Assembly: GCA_900318815.1 (NCBI GenBank)
Contig: ONMA01000001.1
Location: 322,554-386,553 of the forward strand
Length of the DNA stretch: 64,000 nt
From: an uncultured Prevotellaceae bacterium
GTDB lineage: Bacteria > Bacteroidota > Bacteroidia > Bacteroidales > Bacteroidaceae
Direction of reading: 5' to 3'
This document shows positions 36,399 through 45,304 of the stretch, piece by piece. The translations under genes were made by a program, and so were the position numbers. The notes beneath the pieces are model-generated. The model was not told the origin of the DNA, searched no databases, and saw only the letters and a list, made by a program, of their open reading frames with translations. Positions within the stretch are counted from its first letter, which is position 1. Every line of letters starts with the position of its first letter.

Positions 36399-37355
36399 AT
36401 GAGCAAAAGTATCTTATACATACGCGAGAACCTTAAAGGCGGAACCGACAACTATTGCAAGGCTCTGTACCACCTGTTCAAGGACGACAACGAGCTTTGC
36501 CCGCTTCCCGTTACCGACATACAGGCCATCCGCTCCCGCCTGTTCCATTATTATTATCGTAATGATGAGCTGAAAGCAGCTATTCGAGAGGCTGATATCG
36601 TCCACATCAACGGATATACGGCCTTGGGATCTGTGCAGGCTATGCGTCTTGCTCACCAGATGAACAAGCGCATTGTCTATACTGCCCACTGGCATCCCTT
36701 CCGCTGCCTGCGCCATCCTGTCCTGGGAGAGCTGTTCTTCCGTCTGGTCTTCCAGCCCATGATAAAAAGGTATGCAAACGTAGTGACCGCCATCAATCAG
36801 GAGGATTACCAGTTCTTCAGCTCTTTTCATCACCATGTTGTTCAGATACCCCACTGGTATCAGCCGCTCAGCATCCAGCCGGTGGCAAAGAAACCTGACA
36901 TGATCCTGTTTGTTGGGCGTACCGACGATCCTGTCAAGGGAATCGAACACTTGTATCAATTGCCTGAAGGCCAGTATGAGGTGCATTGCGTAGGCAAGGG
37001 GAACGTGGCCCGAAAGGACTTTCACCAGCATATCGGCATATCCGATGCCGAGCTGGCAAGGCTCTACGCCGAGGCCTCGTTAGTGGTGGTTCCCTCCAAG
37101 TACGAAGCCTTTTCCTACGCCGCCTTGGAGGCCATGAGCTATGGCACGCCCGTCCTCATGTCCGAGCGGGTTCGTATTGCCGACTATCTGCAAGGCATCA
37201 AGGGCTACCAGCTGTTTCGCTACGGCGACATGCACGACTTCCTGACCAAACTCCCCCAGACCATCGGCTCCGTCGTAGACTCCGACAAAGTCCGCCAAAT
37301 CTTTAATCCCGCAACCATCCGCCACCGCTATCGCTCCCTCTATCTTAATATCTGA
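36399..37355 (+). CDS. Glycosyltransferase family 4
   Basis: A 318-aa GT-B enzyme. The C-terminal GT4 signature 'VVVPSKYEAFSYAALEAMSY' followed by 'GTPVLMSE' carries the E-x7-E pair. The N-terminal part has 'YIRENLKGGTDNYCKALYHL', the typical glycine-rich acceptor loop. It starts 8 bp after the glycosidase-like gene, so the two are probably in one transcript. Sugar specificity unknown. Confidence 0.9.
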   Translation: MSKSILYIRENLKGGTDNYCKALYHLFKDDNELCPLPVTDIQAIRSRLFHYYYRNDELKAAIREADIVHINGYTALGSVQAMRLAHQMNKRIVYTAHWHPFRCLRHPVLGELFFRLVFQPMIKRYANVVTAINQEDYQFFSSFHHHVVQIPHWYQPLSIQPVAKKPDMILFVGRTDDPVKGIEHLYQLPEGQYEVHCVGKGNVARKDFHQHIGISDAELARLYAEASLVVVPSKYEAFSYAALEAMSYGTPVLMSERVRIADYLQGIKGYQLFRYGDMHDFLTKLPQTIGSVVDSDKVRQIFNPATIRHRYRSLYLNI

Positions 37356-37469
37356 CTATCCGCATGGTAATTAGTTAAATTAGTGCGCTCGACCGAAGGG
37401 AAATCCTGAAATCCTATCATCCTTAGAATAAAAAGTTCCCTCCTTAGCGAGAATGTCGGAAAATTTTTG

Positions 37470-37477
37470 TACCTTTG
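37470..37477 (+). promoter_or_regulatory. -7 element just upstream of the second GT2 gene
   Basis: TACCTTTG ends five bases before the ATG at 37483. The usual TTTG at 20 nt is absent. If used, the transcript would be leaderless or nearly so, and this gene could be expressed apart from the upstream cluster. Confidence 0.4.
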
Positions 37478-37482
37478 CAGCC

Positions 37483-38310
37483 ATGAATGAATTTTCGCTT
37501 CTTATCTCAGTATATAGCAAAGAAAATGCCGGACACCTGAAAACCTGTTTCGACAGCATCTTTCAGCAGACTCTCCAGCCCACGGAGATTGTCCTCGTGG
37601 AAGACGGGCCGCTTTCACCTGAACTCTATCGTACTATTGCTGAAGAGGAGAAGCGATTCCCATGTTTTAAGCGAGTCAAGTTAGAGACCAACCAAGGGCT
37701 GGGCACCGCGTTGAACTGTGGCATGCAAGCCTGTACCTACGACCTCATAGCCCGCATGGATACCGACGACATCTGCTTGCCCCATCGGTTTGAGGTACAG
37801 ACAGCCTACTTCCAGTCGCATCCGGAGGTAGATGTGCTCGGAGCATGGATTACGGAGTTCGACGACGTTCCGACCAATGTCGTCTCTGTGCGTAGCCTGC
37901 CGGAGGAGCACGACGATATTTTCCGGTTCGGCAAAAAGCGCAACCCCATCAACCACCCGGTGGTGATGTTCCGCAAGCAGGCCGTCCTGAAGGCGGGCGG
38001 CTATCAGCCATGTATGCTCTTTGAGGACTACTACCTATGGGCCCGGATGCTCACCCAAGGCTTCCACTTCCACAATCTCCAGCAGTCGCTCCTGTTGTTC
38101 CGTCGGTCGCCGGCCATGTTTCAGCGGCGGGGTGGGGTGGCCTACGCCCATTACGAGCTGCAGTTCTTCAAGAAACTGCATAAGTTAGGGTATATCAGCA
38201 CCTTCAATCTTGTCATTAATCTTATGCAGCGCTACATTGTCAGAATGTTGCCCAACAGGTTGCGCAGCCTCGTCTATCGCCATCTGCTAAGGTCTGTTCC
38301 GCAGAAATAG
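37483..38310 (+). CDS. Glycosyltransferase family 2
   Basis: A 275-aa GT-A enzyme from ATG 37483 (MNEFSLLISVYSKENAGHLK). It carries 'EIVLVEDGPLSPELY', 'NQGLGTALNCGMQACTYDLI' and the acidic motif 'ARMDTDDICLPHRF', all usual for GT2. An upstream in-frame ATG (37453) would start before the putative -7 element and is less likely. It is likely to add one sugar of the repeat unit. Confidence 0.9.
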   Translation: MNEFSLLISVYSKENAGHLKTCFDSIFQQTLQPTEIVLVEDGPLSPELYRTIAEEEKRFPCFKRVKLETNQGLGTALNCGMQACTYDLIARMDTDDICLPHRFEVQTAYFQSHPEVDVLGAWITEFDDVPTNVVSVRSLPEEHDDIFRFGKKRNPINHPVVMFRKQAVLKAGGYQPCMLFEDYYLWARMLTQGFHFHNLQQSLLLFRRSPAMFQRRGGVAYAHYELQFFKKLHKLGYISTFNLVINLMQRYIVRMLPNRLRSLVYRHLLRSVPQK

Positions 38311-38401
38311 GTGTGGAAGATTTTTTTTTCGTCTTTTTTTTCTTATAGTATAATATTACGTGCAAAAGCCCGTTAATATTATAAAAAGAAACAAACGATA
38401 T

Positions 38402-39031
38402 ATGACGAAACTTGAAAACGGATATGTTCTCGACGGCATGAACGAGATTGAGCGCAATGTGAAGCGCATCATCGACTTCTTTGCCGCTGCTATTTCGCTG
38501 ATTGTGTTTTCTCCCTTGTTTCTTGTTTGCTATCTTCTTGTGAAACGTGAGGATGGGGGACCCGCCATTTTCAAGCAGCAGCGCATAGGTCGTTTCGGGC
38601 GTCCGTTCTATATTTACAAGTTCCGCTCCATGCGTGTCGATGCCGAGAAGGACGGCCCCGCACTCTTCCAGCATGAGAATGAGACACGCATGACCAACAT
38701 CGGGAAGTTCCTTCGAGAGCATCATCTTGACGAGTTGCCGCAACTGTGGAACGTGTTCAAGGGCGATATGGCCTTTATCGGTCCCCGCCCGGAACGAGAG
38801 TTCTACATCAAGCAGATCATTGAGCGCGATCCCCGTTACGTCTATCTCTATCAGATACGTCCCGGTGTCACCTCCTACGCCACCCTTTATAATGGCTACA
38901 CAGATACGCTGGAGAAGATGCTGCGTCGATTGGAGCTGGACCTTTACTATCTCGAGAACCGCTCCTGGTGGTTCGACCTGAAGATTCTGTTCCTCACCTT
39001 TATCAACATCGTCTTCGGAAAGAAGTTCTAA
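38402..39031 (+). CDS. Initiating sugar-phosphate transferase (PglC/WcaJ-type)
   Basis: A 209-aa protein from ATG 38402. An N-terminal membrane segment ('IIDFFAAAISLIVFSPLFLV') precedes the bacterial sugar transferase domain: 'FKQQRIGRFGRPFYIYKFRS', 'HHLDELPQLWNVFKGDMAFI' (catalytic Asp-Glu pair) and 'GPRPERE'. It transfers a sugar phosphate from a nucleotide sugar to undecaprenyl phosphate, starting repeat-unit assembly. It is the last gene of the cluster, 91 bp after the GT2. Confidence 0.93.
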   Translation: MTKLENGYVLDGMNEIERNVKRIIDFFAAAISLIVFSPLFLVCYLLVKREDGGPAIFKQQRIGRFGRPFYIYKFRSMRVDAEKDGPALFQHENETRMTNIGKFLREHHLDELPQLWNVFKGDMAFIGPRPEREFYIKQIIERDPRYVYLYQIRPGVTSYATLYNGYTDTLEKMLRRLELDLYYLENRSWWFDLKILFLTFINIVFGKKF

Positions 39032-39051
39032 TGCAATCGTACATCTCGAAA

Positions 39052-39136
39052 ACAACGGATTACACGGATTAAACGGATTTTTTAGTTGCTGAATATCAGT
39101 TTGACTTAAATCCGTTTAATCCGTGAAATCCGTTGT
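39052..39136 (+). repeat. Inverted repeat with GGATT units
   Basis: Arms of 29 nt at 39052-39080 and 39108-39136 are reverse complements at 28 of 29 positions, each made of (A)CGGATT-type units. It lies between the sugar transferase and mfd and can form a long hairpin that may terminate the polysaccharide transcript. The rest of the 206-bp gap holds only the mfd promoter element. Confidence 0.82.
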
Positions 39137-39218
39137 GGTTGATTACGTGAAGTCCGTAGTTTTCGGTTAATAGTTATTAAAATAGCGGGGCTTGCTTCGA
39201 TGGCTGATAAAAATGTAG

Positions 39219-39226
39219 TACCTTTG
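39219..39226 (+). promoter_or_regulatory. -7 element for mfd
   Basis: TACCTTTG, 12 bp before the mfd ATG. No clear -33 element at 20 nt. Confidence 0.45.
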
Positions 39227-39237
39227 CACCTTCACTT

Positions 39238-42200
39238 ATGGAAATTCAGAAGATTCGAGACGAATATGCGAAGTTGCCGCAGGTTGCGGCCTTGGCAAAG
39301 TTGATAGGGAAAAATCGGGTGAAGACGATTTCTCTCGAGGGTTTATTGGCCTCTTCCGCCCCGTTGTTGTTTGCTGCCCTGGCCAAGAAGGCGGTTTCCA
39401 CCATGCTCTTCATCTTGCAGGATGACGACGAGGCGGGCTATTTCTATCACGACCTGACGCAGTTGATGGGCGAGGCCAACGTGCTTTTCTTCCCGTCGGG
39501 CTATCGCCGTGCCATCAAGTATGCGCAGAAAGACGCGGCCAACGAGATTCTGCGTACCGAAGCACTAAGCAGGCTCAATTCCTCACTCAGCACTACGCCC
39601 TCGTCACTCTATGTGGTTTCCTACCCGGAAGCCTTAGCCGAGATGGTGGTGACGCGCAAGAAGCTGGATGCCCGCACGCTGACGCTGGAACAAGGGCAGA
39701 CCATCGACGTGGACGGAATCACCGAGAAGCTACAGGAGTTCGGCTTTCGCGAGGTAGACTATGTCTACGAACCGGGGCAGTTTGCCTTGCGTGGCTCCAT
39801 CCTCGACGTGTTCTCCTTCAGCTATGAGTTTCCTTTCCGCATCGACTTCTTTGGCGATGACATCGACTCGATACGCACCTTCGAGGTGGAGAACCAGCTG
39901 TCGAAGGAGCGTCGCCAGCGCGTTGACATCGTGCCGGAACTGACCACCTCGGAAGAGAAAGAGTCGCTGCTGACCTTCCTGCCGAAGGACACGGTGCTGG
40001 TGGTGAAGAACTATCTGTATGTGCGCGACGTGATAGACCGCGTCTACAGGGATGGCTTCACCTCGCAGGCCATGACTGAACGCTTAGAGGGAGCCACCGA
40101 GGTGGAACGCTACGAGATAGAGCATGAGATGCAGCGTGACAGTAAGATTATTACCGGCACGCAGTTTATGACCGACAGCGAGCCATTCCGTCGAATTGTG
40201 CTGGGACATAGCCCGGCCAATGAGCCAGCCGAAGCCACGCTACAGTTTCATATTACCGTGCAGCCCGCATTCCATAAGAACTTCGGATTTCTTACGCAAA
40301 CCTTTGAGGACTATGTGCTTAAAGGCTATAAGCTCTGCATACTGGCCGACAGTCAGAAGCAGAACGAAAGACTGAAGGACATCCTGAGAGGTGAGCGTAA
40401 AGACGATACGCTTTCGTTCATTCCCGTTGACCACACCCTGCACGAGGGCTTTGCCGATGACGACCTGCGCATCTGCTACTTTACCGACCATCAGATTTTC
40501 GACCGTTTCCACAAGTACAACCTGAAGAGCGACAAGGCACGTGGCGGCAAGGTGGCCCTCACGCTGAAGGAGATTCAGCAGTTTGAGATTGGCGACTTCG
40601 TGGTACACGTAGACCACGGCATCGGCAAGTTTGGCGGCTTGGTGCGCATGCCGCTGCCTGATGGCGGTCATCAGGAGATGATCAAGATTCAGTATCAGCA
40701 TGGCGACAGCATCTACGTGTCGATACACTCGCTCTATAAGGTGTCGAAGTACAAGTCGCAGGATGGCGGTCAGCCGCCCCGCATGTCGTTCTTGGGCACC
40801 GGCCAATGGGAACGCCTGAAGGAACGCACCAAGAAGCACATCAAGGACATAGCCCGCGACCTTATTAGGCTCTATGCCTCGCGTCGCCATCAGCGGGGCT
40901 TTGCCTTCAGCCACGACTCCTACATGCAGCATGAACTGGAGGCATCGTTCCTCTACGAGGACACGCCCGACCAGCTGAAGGCCACCCAGGAAGTGAAGGC
41001 CGACATGGAGATGGCGCGTCCGATGGATCGCTTGGTGTGTGGCGACGTGGGCTTCGGCAAGACAGAGGTGGCCGTGCGCGCGGCTTTCAAGGCGGCGGTC
41101 GACGGAAAGCAGGTGGCCGTATTGGTGCCCACGACGGTGCTGGCCTATCAGCACTTCCGCACCTTCTCCAGTAGGCTGAAGGACATGCCCGTGCGAGTGG
41201 ACTATCTGACGAGGGCTCGCACGGCCAAGCAGACTACGGCGTTGCTGAAAGACCTGGAAGACGGCAAGATAGATATATTAATAGGTACGCAAAAGTTAGT
41301 AGGCAAGGGCGTGAAGTTTCACGACTTAGGTCTGCTCATCATCGACGAGGAACAGAAGTTTGGCGTGTCGGCCAAGGAGAAACTGCGCCAGATGAAGTCG
41401 AACGTCGACACGCTCACCATGAGTGCTACGCCTATTCCTCGCACGTTGCAGTTCTCCTTAGTGGGTGCCCGTGATATGAGCGTCATCCAGACACCGCCCC
41501 CCAACCGCTATCCCATTCAGACGGAGATTCATACGCTCTCGCCCGAGATTATTGCCGATGCCATCAACTTCGAGATGTCGCGCAACGGACAGGTCTACTT
41601 TGTGAACAACCATATCTCCGACCTGACGAATATCGCGGAAATGATTCATAAGTACATTCCCGACTGCCGACTGGCCATCGGACACGGACAGATGAAGCCC
41701 GACGAGCTGGAGAAGATTGTGCTCGGCTTCTCCAACTACGACTATGACGTACTGCTTTCGACAACCATCGTGGAGAATGGCATAGACATTCCCAATGCCA
41801 ATACCATTATTATTAATAGCGCGCATAAGTTTGGACTGAGCGACCTGCACCAGATGCGCGGTCGTGTGGGACGTGGTAACCGCAAGGCTTTCTGCTACTT
41901 ACTGGCTCCGCCTTTAGCAGTACTGCCACCCGATGCACGCCGACGGCTGGAAGCTTTGGAGAACTTCAGCGACTTGGGGTCGGGCATCAACATCGCCATG
42001 CAGGACCTTGACATACGTGGTGCCGGCAATCTCTTAGGTGCCGAGCAGAGCGGCTTCATCAGCGACTTGGGCTATGAGACCTATCAGAAGATATTGAACG
42101 AGGCAATGGCTGAGCTGAGAAATGAAGAGCCCGATGACTCCGTTTTGTCTCCAGAGGTCTCTACCGTCAAAACGAAAGAAGCCGCCTTCGGAGCCGCTGG

Positions 42201-42675
42201 GGGAGCTTCGTGGTCGTTTGTTGCCGACTGCACCCTTGAGAGCGACTTGGAGATGTACTTCCCCGACCAGTACGTGCCCAGCGACTCGGAGCGCATGCTA
42301 CTCTACCGGGAACTCGACTCCATGCGCAACGACCAGGAACTGGCCGCCTACCGTACACGTCTGATTGACCGCTTCGGCCCGGTGCCTCAAGTGGCCGAGG
42401 AGTTGTTGCATGTGGTTCCCTTGCGCCGGTTGGGTAAGAAGTTAGGATGCGAGAAGATTATGCTGAAACAAGGGCGCATGTTCCTCTTCTTTGTCAGCAA
42501 TCCGCGCAGTCCTTTCTATCAGAGCGATGCCTTTGGCCGCATCCTCGACTATGTAGGACGCAACGTGCGCCGCTGCAATTTCCGCGAACAGCAGGGCAAG
42601 CGTTCTATGGTTATCGGTGAGGTCTCCACGGTGGAAGAGGCCGTCAAGGTGTTGCAGGAGATAGAAAAGAAATAG
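39238..42675 (+). CDS. mfd: Transcription-repair coupling factor
   Basis: An 1145-aa SF2 translocase that removes stalled RNA polymerase and recruits UvrA. The UvrB-like N-terminal module ('VDYVYEPGQFALRGSILDVF') and the RNA polymerase-binding CarD-like domain ('FEIGDFVVHVDHGIGKFGG', about residue 445) are present. The helicase motor has Walker A 'CGDVGFGKTEVAVRAAF' (near residue 605) and the DEEQ box ('LLIIDEEQKFGV'). 'QMRGRVGRGNRKAFCYLL' is motif VI. The C-terminal D7 domain follows. Confidence 0.96.
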   Translation: MEIQKIRDEYAKLPQVAALAKLIGKNRVKTISLEGLLASSAPLLFAALAKKAVSTMLFILQDDDEAGYFYHDLTQLMGEANVLFFPSGYRRAIKYAQKDAANEILRTEALSRLNSSLSTTPSSLYVVSYPEALAEMVVTRKKLDARTLTLEQGQTIDVDGITEKLQEFGFREVDYVYEPGQFALRGSILDVFSFSYEFPFRIDFFGDDIDSIRTFEVENQLSKERRQRVDIVPELTTSEEKESLLTFLPKDTVLVVKNYLYVRDVIDRVYRDGFTSQAMTERLEGATEVERYEIEHEMQRDSKIITGTQFMTDSEPFRRIVLGHSPANEPAEATLQFHITVQPAFHKNFGFLTQTFEDYVLKGYKLCILADSQKQNERLKDILRGERKDDTLSFIPVDHTLHEGFADDDLRICYFTDHQIFDRFHKYNLKSDKARGGKVALTLKEIQQFEIGDFVVHVDHGIGKFGGLVRMPLPDGGHQEMIKIQYQHGDSIYVSIHSLYKVSKYKSQDGGQPPRMSFLGTGQWERLKERTKKHIKDIARDLIRLYASRRHQRGFAFSHDSYMQHELEASFLYEDTPDQLKATQEVKADMEMARPMDRLVCGDVGFGKTEVAVRAAFKAAVDGKQVAVLVPTTVLAYQHFRTFSSRLKDMPVRVDYLTRARTAKQTTALLKDLEDGKIDILIGTQKLVGKGVKFHDLGLLIIDEEQKFGVSAKEKLRQMKSNVDTLTMSATPIPRTLQFSLVGARDMSVIQTPPPNRYPIQTEIHTLSPEIIADAINFEMSRNGQVYFVNNHISDLTNIAEMIHKYIPDCRLAIGHGQMKPDELEKIVLGFSNYDYDVLLSTTIVENGIDIPNANTIIINSAHKFGLSDLHQMRGRVGRGNRKAFCYLLAPPLAVLPPDARRRLEALENFSDLGSGINIAMQDLDIRGAGNLLGAEQSGFISDLGYETYQKILNEAMAELRNEEPDDSVLSPEVSTVKTKEAAFGAAGGASWSFVADCTLESDLEMYFPDQYVPSDSERMLLYRELDSMRNDQELAAYRTRLIDRFGPVPQVAEELLHVVPLRRLGKKLGCEKIMLKQGRMFLFFVSNPRSPFYQSDAFGRILDYVGRNVRRCNFREQQGKRSMVIGEVSTVEEAVKVLQEIEKK

Positions 42676-42682
42676 CAAGAAC

Positions 42683-42726
42683 TGTCTGGTTGATGTCAAA
42701 TTGTCGGCCATGTCTGACATTTTGTC
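42683..42726 (+). promoter_or_regulatory. Candidate activator-binding sites (TGTC repeats) upstream of hsp20
   Basis: TGTC occurs at 42683, 42694, 42702, 42711 and 42723, and ATGTCTGACAT (42710-42720) is a palindrome with one central base. The block sits 15 to 55 bp upstream of the -24 element, a place where an enhancer-binding activator could bind. Its assignment is inference. Confidence 0.45.
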
Positions 42727-42740
42727 CTTCTCGTTGACGT

Positions 42741-42756
42741 TGGCATTGTTGTTGCA
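42741..42756 (+). promoter_or_regulatory. Sigma-54 promoter of hsp20
   Basis: TGGCATTGTTGTTGCA matches the sigma-54 (RpoN) consensus TGGCAC-N5-TTGCW with only the sixth base differing. The GG (42742-42743) and GC (42754-42755) doublets are separated by exactly 10 nt. Predicted start near 42767, leaving a leader of about 70 nt. No TAnnTTTG element is found close to the gene. Confidence 0.72.
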
Positions 42757-42837
42757 TAATAGTCAATGAGCAACGCAAGAAGCTCTAAACAGGAACAACA
42801 TGTATAACAAATAAAAAAACATTAGGAGGACAAAATT

Positions 42838-43266
42838 ATGACACCTATGATGAGACGTAACGCAGCCTGGCTGCCCGAAGTATTCAACGATTTGTTCAAT
42901 TTGGACTATATGCCCAAGACCAACGCCACGGCTCCGGCCATCAACGTGAAGGAGACCGATAAAGCCTATATCGTGGAGCTTGCCGCTCCGGGCATGACCA
43001 AGGAGTGCTTCAATGTTCACATCAACGACGAGGGCAACCTCATCATCAAGATGGAGCAGAAGGAAGAGAAGAAGGATGAGGACAAGACGGCTCGCTATCT
43101 GCGTCGCGAGTTTGCCTACTCGAAGTTCGAACAGACGCTGTTGCTGCCCGATGACGTAAAGAAGGAGGACATCAAGGCCAAGGTGGAGCACGGCGTGCTG
43201 ACGGTGGAACTGCCCAAACAGGTGCAGGAGCAGGTCAAGGTGAGCCGCCAGATCGAAATCGGATAG
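42838..43266 (+). CDS. Hsp20/alpha-crystallin small heat-shock protein
   Basis: A 142-aa cytosolic holdase. After an N-terminal arm ('MTPMMRRNAAWLPEVFNDLF') comes the alpha-crystallin domain: 'NVKETDKAYIVELAAPGMTK', 'YLRREFAYSKFEQTLLLPDD' and the end motif 'KAKVEHGVLTVELPK' with the G-x-L triad. These proteins bind unfolding proteins without ATP. The sigma-54 promoter suggests stress or starvation control rather than the usual heat-shock control. Confidence 0.95.
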   Translation: MTPMMRRNAAWLPEVFNDLFNLDYMPKTNATAPAINVKETDKAYIVELAAPGMTKECFNVHINDEGNLIIKMEQKEEKKDEDKTARYLRREFAYSKFEQTLLLPDDVKKEDIKAKVEHGVLTVELPKQVQEQVKVSRQIEIG

Positions 43267-43270
43267 ATTT

Positions 43271-43401
43271 TTAAGTGAAGAGTTAAGAATGAAGAGTGAA
43301 GAGTGAAGAATTTGCTACCGCGCCAGGTTTATTCGTTGCCTGATGCGGTAGCAAATTCTTCACTCTTCATTCTTCACTCTTCATTCTTCACTCTTCACTT
43401 A
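43271..43401 (+). repeat. Inverted heptanucleotide repeat arrays; likely bidirectional terminator
   Basis: Left arm (43271-43322) has five AGARTGA-like heptads and ends with GAATTTGCTACCGC. The right arm (43345-43401) is its reverse complement with six heptads. The core stem (GAAGAATTTGCTACCGC with its complement) is perfect, with a loop of about 22 nt. It sits between the convergent hsp20 and SulP genes. Confidence 0.8.
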
Positions 43402-45084
43402 TTACTTCCCCACAATCTCGCGTGCCCTTGCAAGAGCCAGGTCGATGTGGTTGCAGATATTCTCTTCGCCGAGTAGCTGGTCGAAGTGGTTGCGCTTTAG
43501 TACGGTTTCCACCTTCGGCACGACGCCAGAGAGTACGATGGTGATGCCCTCTTTCTGGCTCATCAAACAGAGGTTCTCCAAGTTGTGCAGGCCGGTGGAG
43601 TCGATAAACGGAACCTTACGCATGCGGATGATGCGCACCTTCGGACGATTGCCATAGCGGCCCATGATGTCCTCGAAGCGGTTGCCGGCACCGAAGAAGT
43701 AGGGGCCGTTGATCTCGTAGACCTCTACGCCTTTCGGAATGGTCAGGTGCTCCAGGTTGCCGGCCTGCATGTCGGCATCCTCGTTCAGGTCAATCTCGTC
43801 GTAGACAGCACGCACGTCGGTGGTCTCCGACATACGCTTCATGAACAGCAGACAGGCGCAGATGATTCCCACCTCGATGGCCACGGTCAGGTCGAAGATA
43901 ATGGTAAGCAGGAAGGTGACTACCAGCACGGTTACGTCGCTCTTGGGGTTGCGCGTCAGGGCAAGGAACGAGCGCCAGCCGCTCATGCCGTAGCTCACTA
44001 CAACCAGTACGCCTGCCAGGCAGGCCATAGGAATATACTGTGCCAAAGGCATGAGGAACAGGAAGATGAGCAGTAGCACTACGGCGTGGATGATGCCGGC
44101 AATGGGGGTGCGTCCGCCGTTGTTGATGTTGGTCATGGTGCGGGCAATGGCTCCCGTAGCAGGGATTCCACCAAACAGCGGCGACAGGATGTTGGCCACA
44201 CCCTGGCCTATCAGCTCCGTGTTGGAGTTGTGGTGGTCGCCTATCACACCATCGGCCACCGTGGCCGAGAGCAGACTCTCGATGGCTCCCAGGATGGCGA
44301 TGGTCATGGCTGGAGCCACAAGCCCCTTCACCGTTTCCCACGACAGCTCGGGCACCACGGCACTGGGCAGCTGCGACTGGATGCTGAAGCGGTCGCCGAT
44401 GGTCTCAATAGAGGTCACGCCAGCATACTGTTTCAGCAGCAGGGCGGTCACCGTCATCACGATAATGGCAATGAGCGAGCCAGGCACGCGGCGGCTCAGC
44501 TTGGGTGTCACGGAGATAATGGCCACCGAGGCCAGTCCGATGGCAGCACTCCACCAGTCGATATGGCCCAGGTCCTGGAAATAGGCTATCCACTTCTCGA
44601 TGAAGTCGCTGGGCACACTCGACATCTGCATGCCGAGCAAGTCCTTCACCTGTGTGGTGAAGATGGTCACGGCGATACCGCTGGTGAAGCCCACGATGAT
44701 GGGGTAAGGGATGTACTTGATGATGGTGCCCAGTCGGAGCAGGCCGAAGCCGATGAGGAACACACCCGCCATGAGTGTGGCGATGGTGAGTCCCTGGATG
44801 CCGTACTGGTTGATGATGCCTGCCACGATGACGATGAATGCACCCGTGGGGCCGCCAATCTGCACCTTGCTCCCGCCAAACAGCGAGATAGCCAGTCCGG
44901 CCACGATGGCTGTGATGATGCCCTTCTCAGGCGAAACGCCGCTGGCAATACCGAAGGCAATGGCCAACGGAAGCGCCACGATACCCACGATGACGCCCGC
45001 CATCAGGTCGGACATCAAGGTCTGTCGGTTGTAATTCTTGAGTGCCGAAATCATCTTCGGCGTGAAATCAAGTGTCTTCTTCAT
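43402..45084 (-). CDS. SulP-family anion transporter with STAS domain
   Basis: A 560-aa inner-membrane protein. The SulP transport core is clear: 'DLMAGVIVGIVALPLAIAFG', 'SVQIGGPTGAFIVIV'-like 'KVQIGGPTGAFIVIVAGI', and 'LIGQGVANILSPLFGGIPAT'. About 12 membrane helices are followed by a cytoplasmic STAS domain (last 110 residues or so: 'VRIIRMRKVPFIDSTGLHNL'). The family moves sulfate, bicarbonate or related anions; the substrate cannot be read from the sequence. Transcribed towards hsp20. Confidence 0.92.
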   Translation of the reverse strand: MKKTLDFTPKMISALKNYNRQTLMSDLMAGVIVGIVALPLAIAFGIASGVSPEKGIITAIVAGLAISLFGGSKVQIGGPTGAFIVIVAGIINQYGIQGLTIATLMAGVFLIGFGLLRLGTIIKYIPYPIIVGFTSGIAVTIFTTQVKDLLGMQMSSVPSDFIEKWIAYFQDLGHIDWWSAAIGLASVAIISVTPKLSRRVPGSLIAIIVMTVTALLLKQYAGVTSIETIGDRFSIQSQLPSAVVPELSWETVKGLVAPAMTIAILGAIESLLSATVADGVIGDHHNSNTELIGQGVANILSPLFGGIPATGAIARTMTNINNGGRTPIAGIIHAVVLLLIFLFLMPLAQYIPMACLAGVLVVVSYGMSGWRSFLALTRNPKSDVTVLVVTFLLTIIFDLTVAIEVGIICACLLFMKRMSETTDVRAVYDEIDLNEDADMQAGNLEHLTIPKGVEVYEINGPYFFGAGNRFEDIMGRYGNRPKVRIIRMRKVPFIDSTGLHNLENLCLMSQKEGITIVLSGVVPKVETVLKRNHFDQLLGEENICNHIDLALARAREIVGK

Positions 45085-45121
45085 TTTTTCTTACATTTTT
45101 ATACCTATTGAAAATCGTTTG

Positions 45122-45129
45122 CAAAGTTA
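45122..45129 (-). promoter_or_regulatory. -7 element for the SulP gene
   Basis: TAACTTTG on the minus strand, 37 bp before the ATG. No TTTG at the usual distance. Confidence 0.42.
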
Positions 45130-45199
45130 CAAAGAATAATCCATAATGCATTATTTTTATACAAAAATCTTAGCATCAATATATTAACAATATGTTTTA

Positions 45200-45231
45200 T
45201 TTGGAGGTTTCACGTATTATTTGTACCTTTG
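45200..45231 (+). promoter_or_regulatory. Bacteroidetes-type promoter for the aminotransferase gene
   Basis: TTTG (45200-45203) and TACCTTTG (45224-45231) with a 20-nt spacer. The leader to ATG 45305 is about 70 nt. Confidence 0.65.
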
Positions 45232-45304
45232 CGTCAGAATTGCGAGGAGAAGTCGTATCAATTATTGTCCTTTTATACAGGTTGTTGGTTAAAGATTATT
45301 GAAA

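Noticed and set aside
43585-45111. Long plus-strand open frames opposite the SulP gene
   Set aside because: They are shadows: the minus-strand frame has the full SulP/STAS pattern, and the plus-strand products are His/Gly-rich with no domain.
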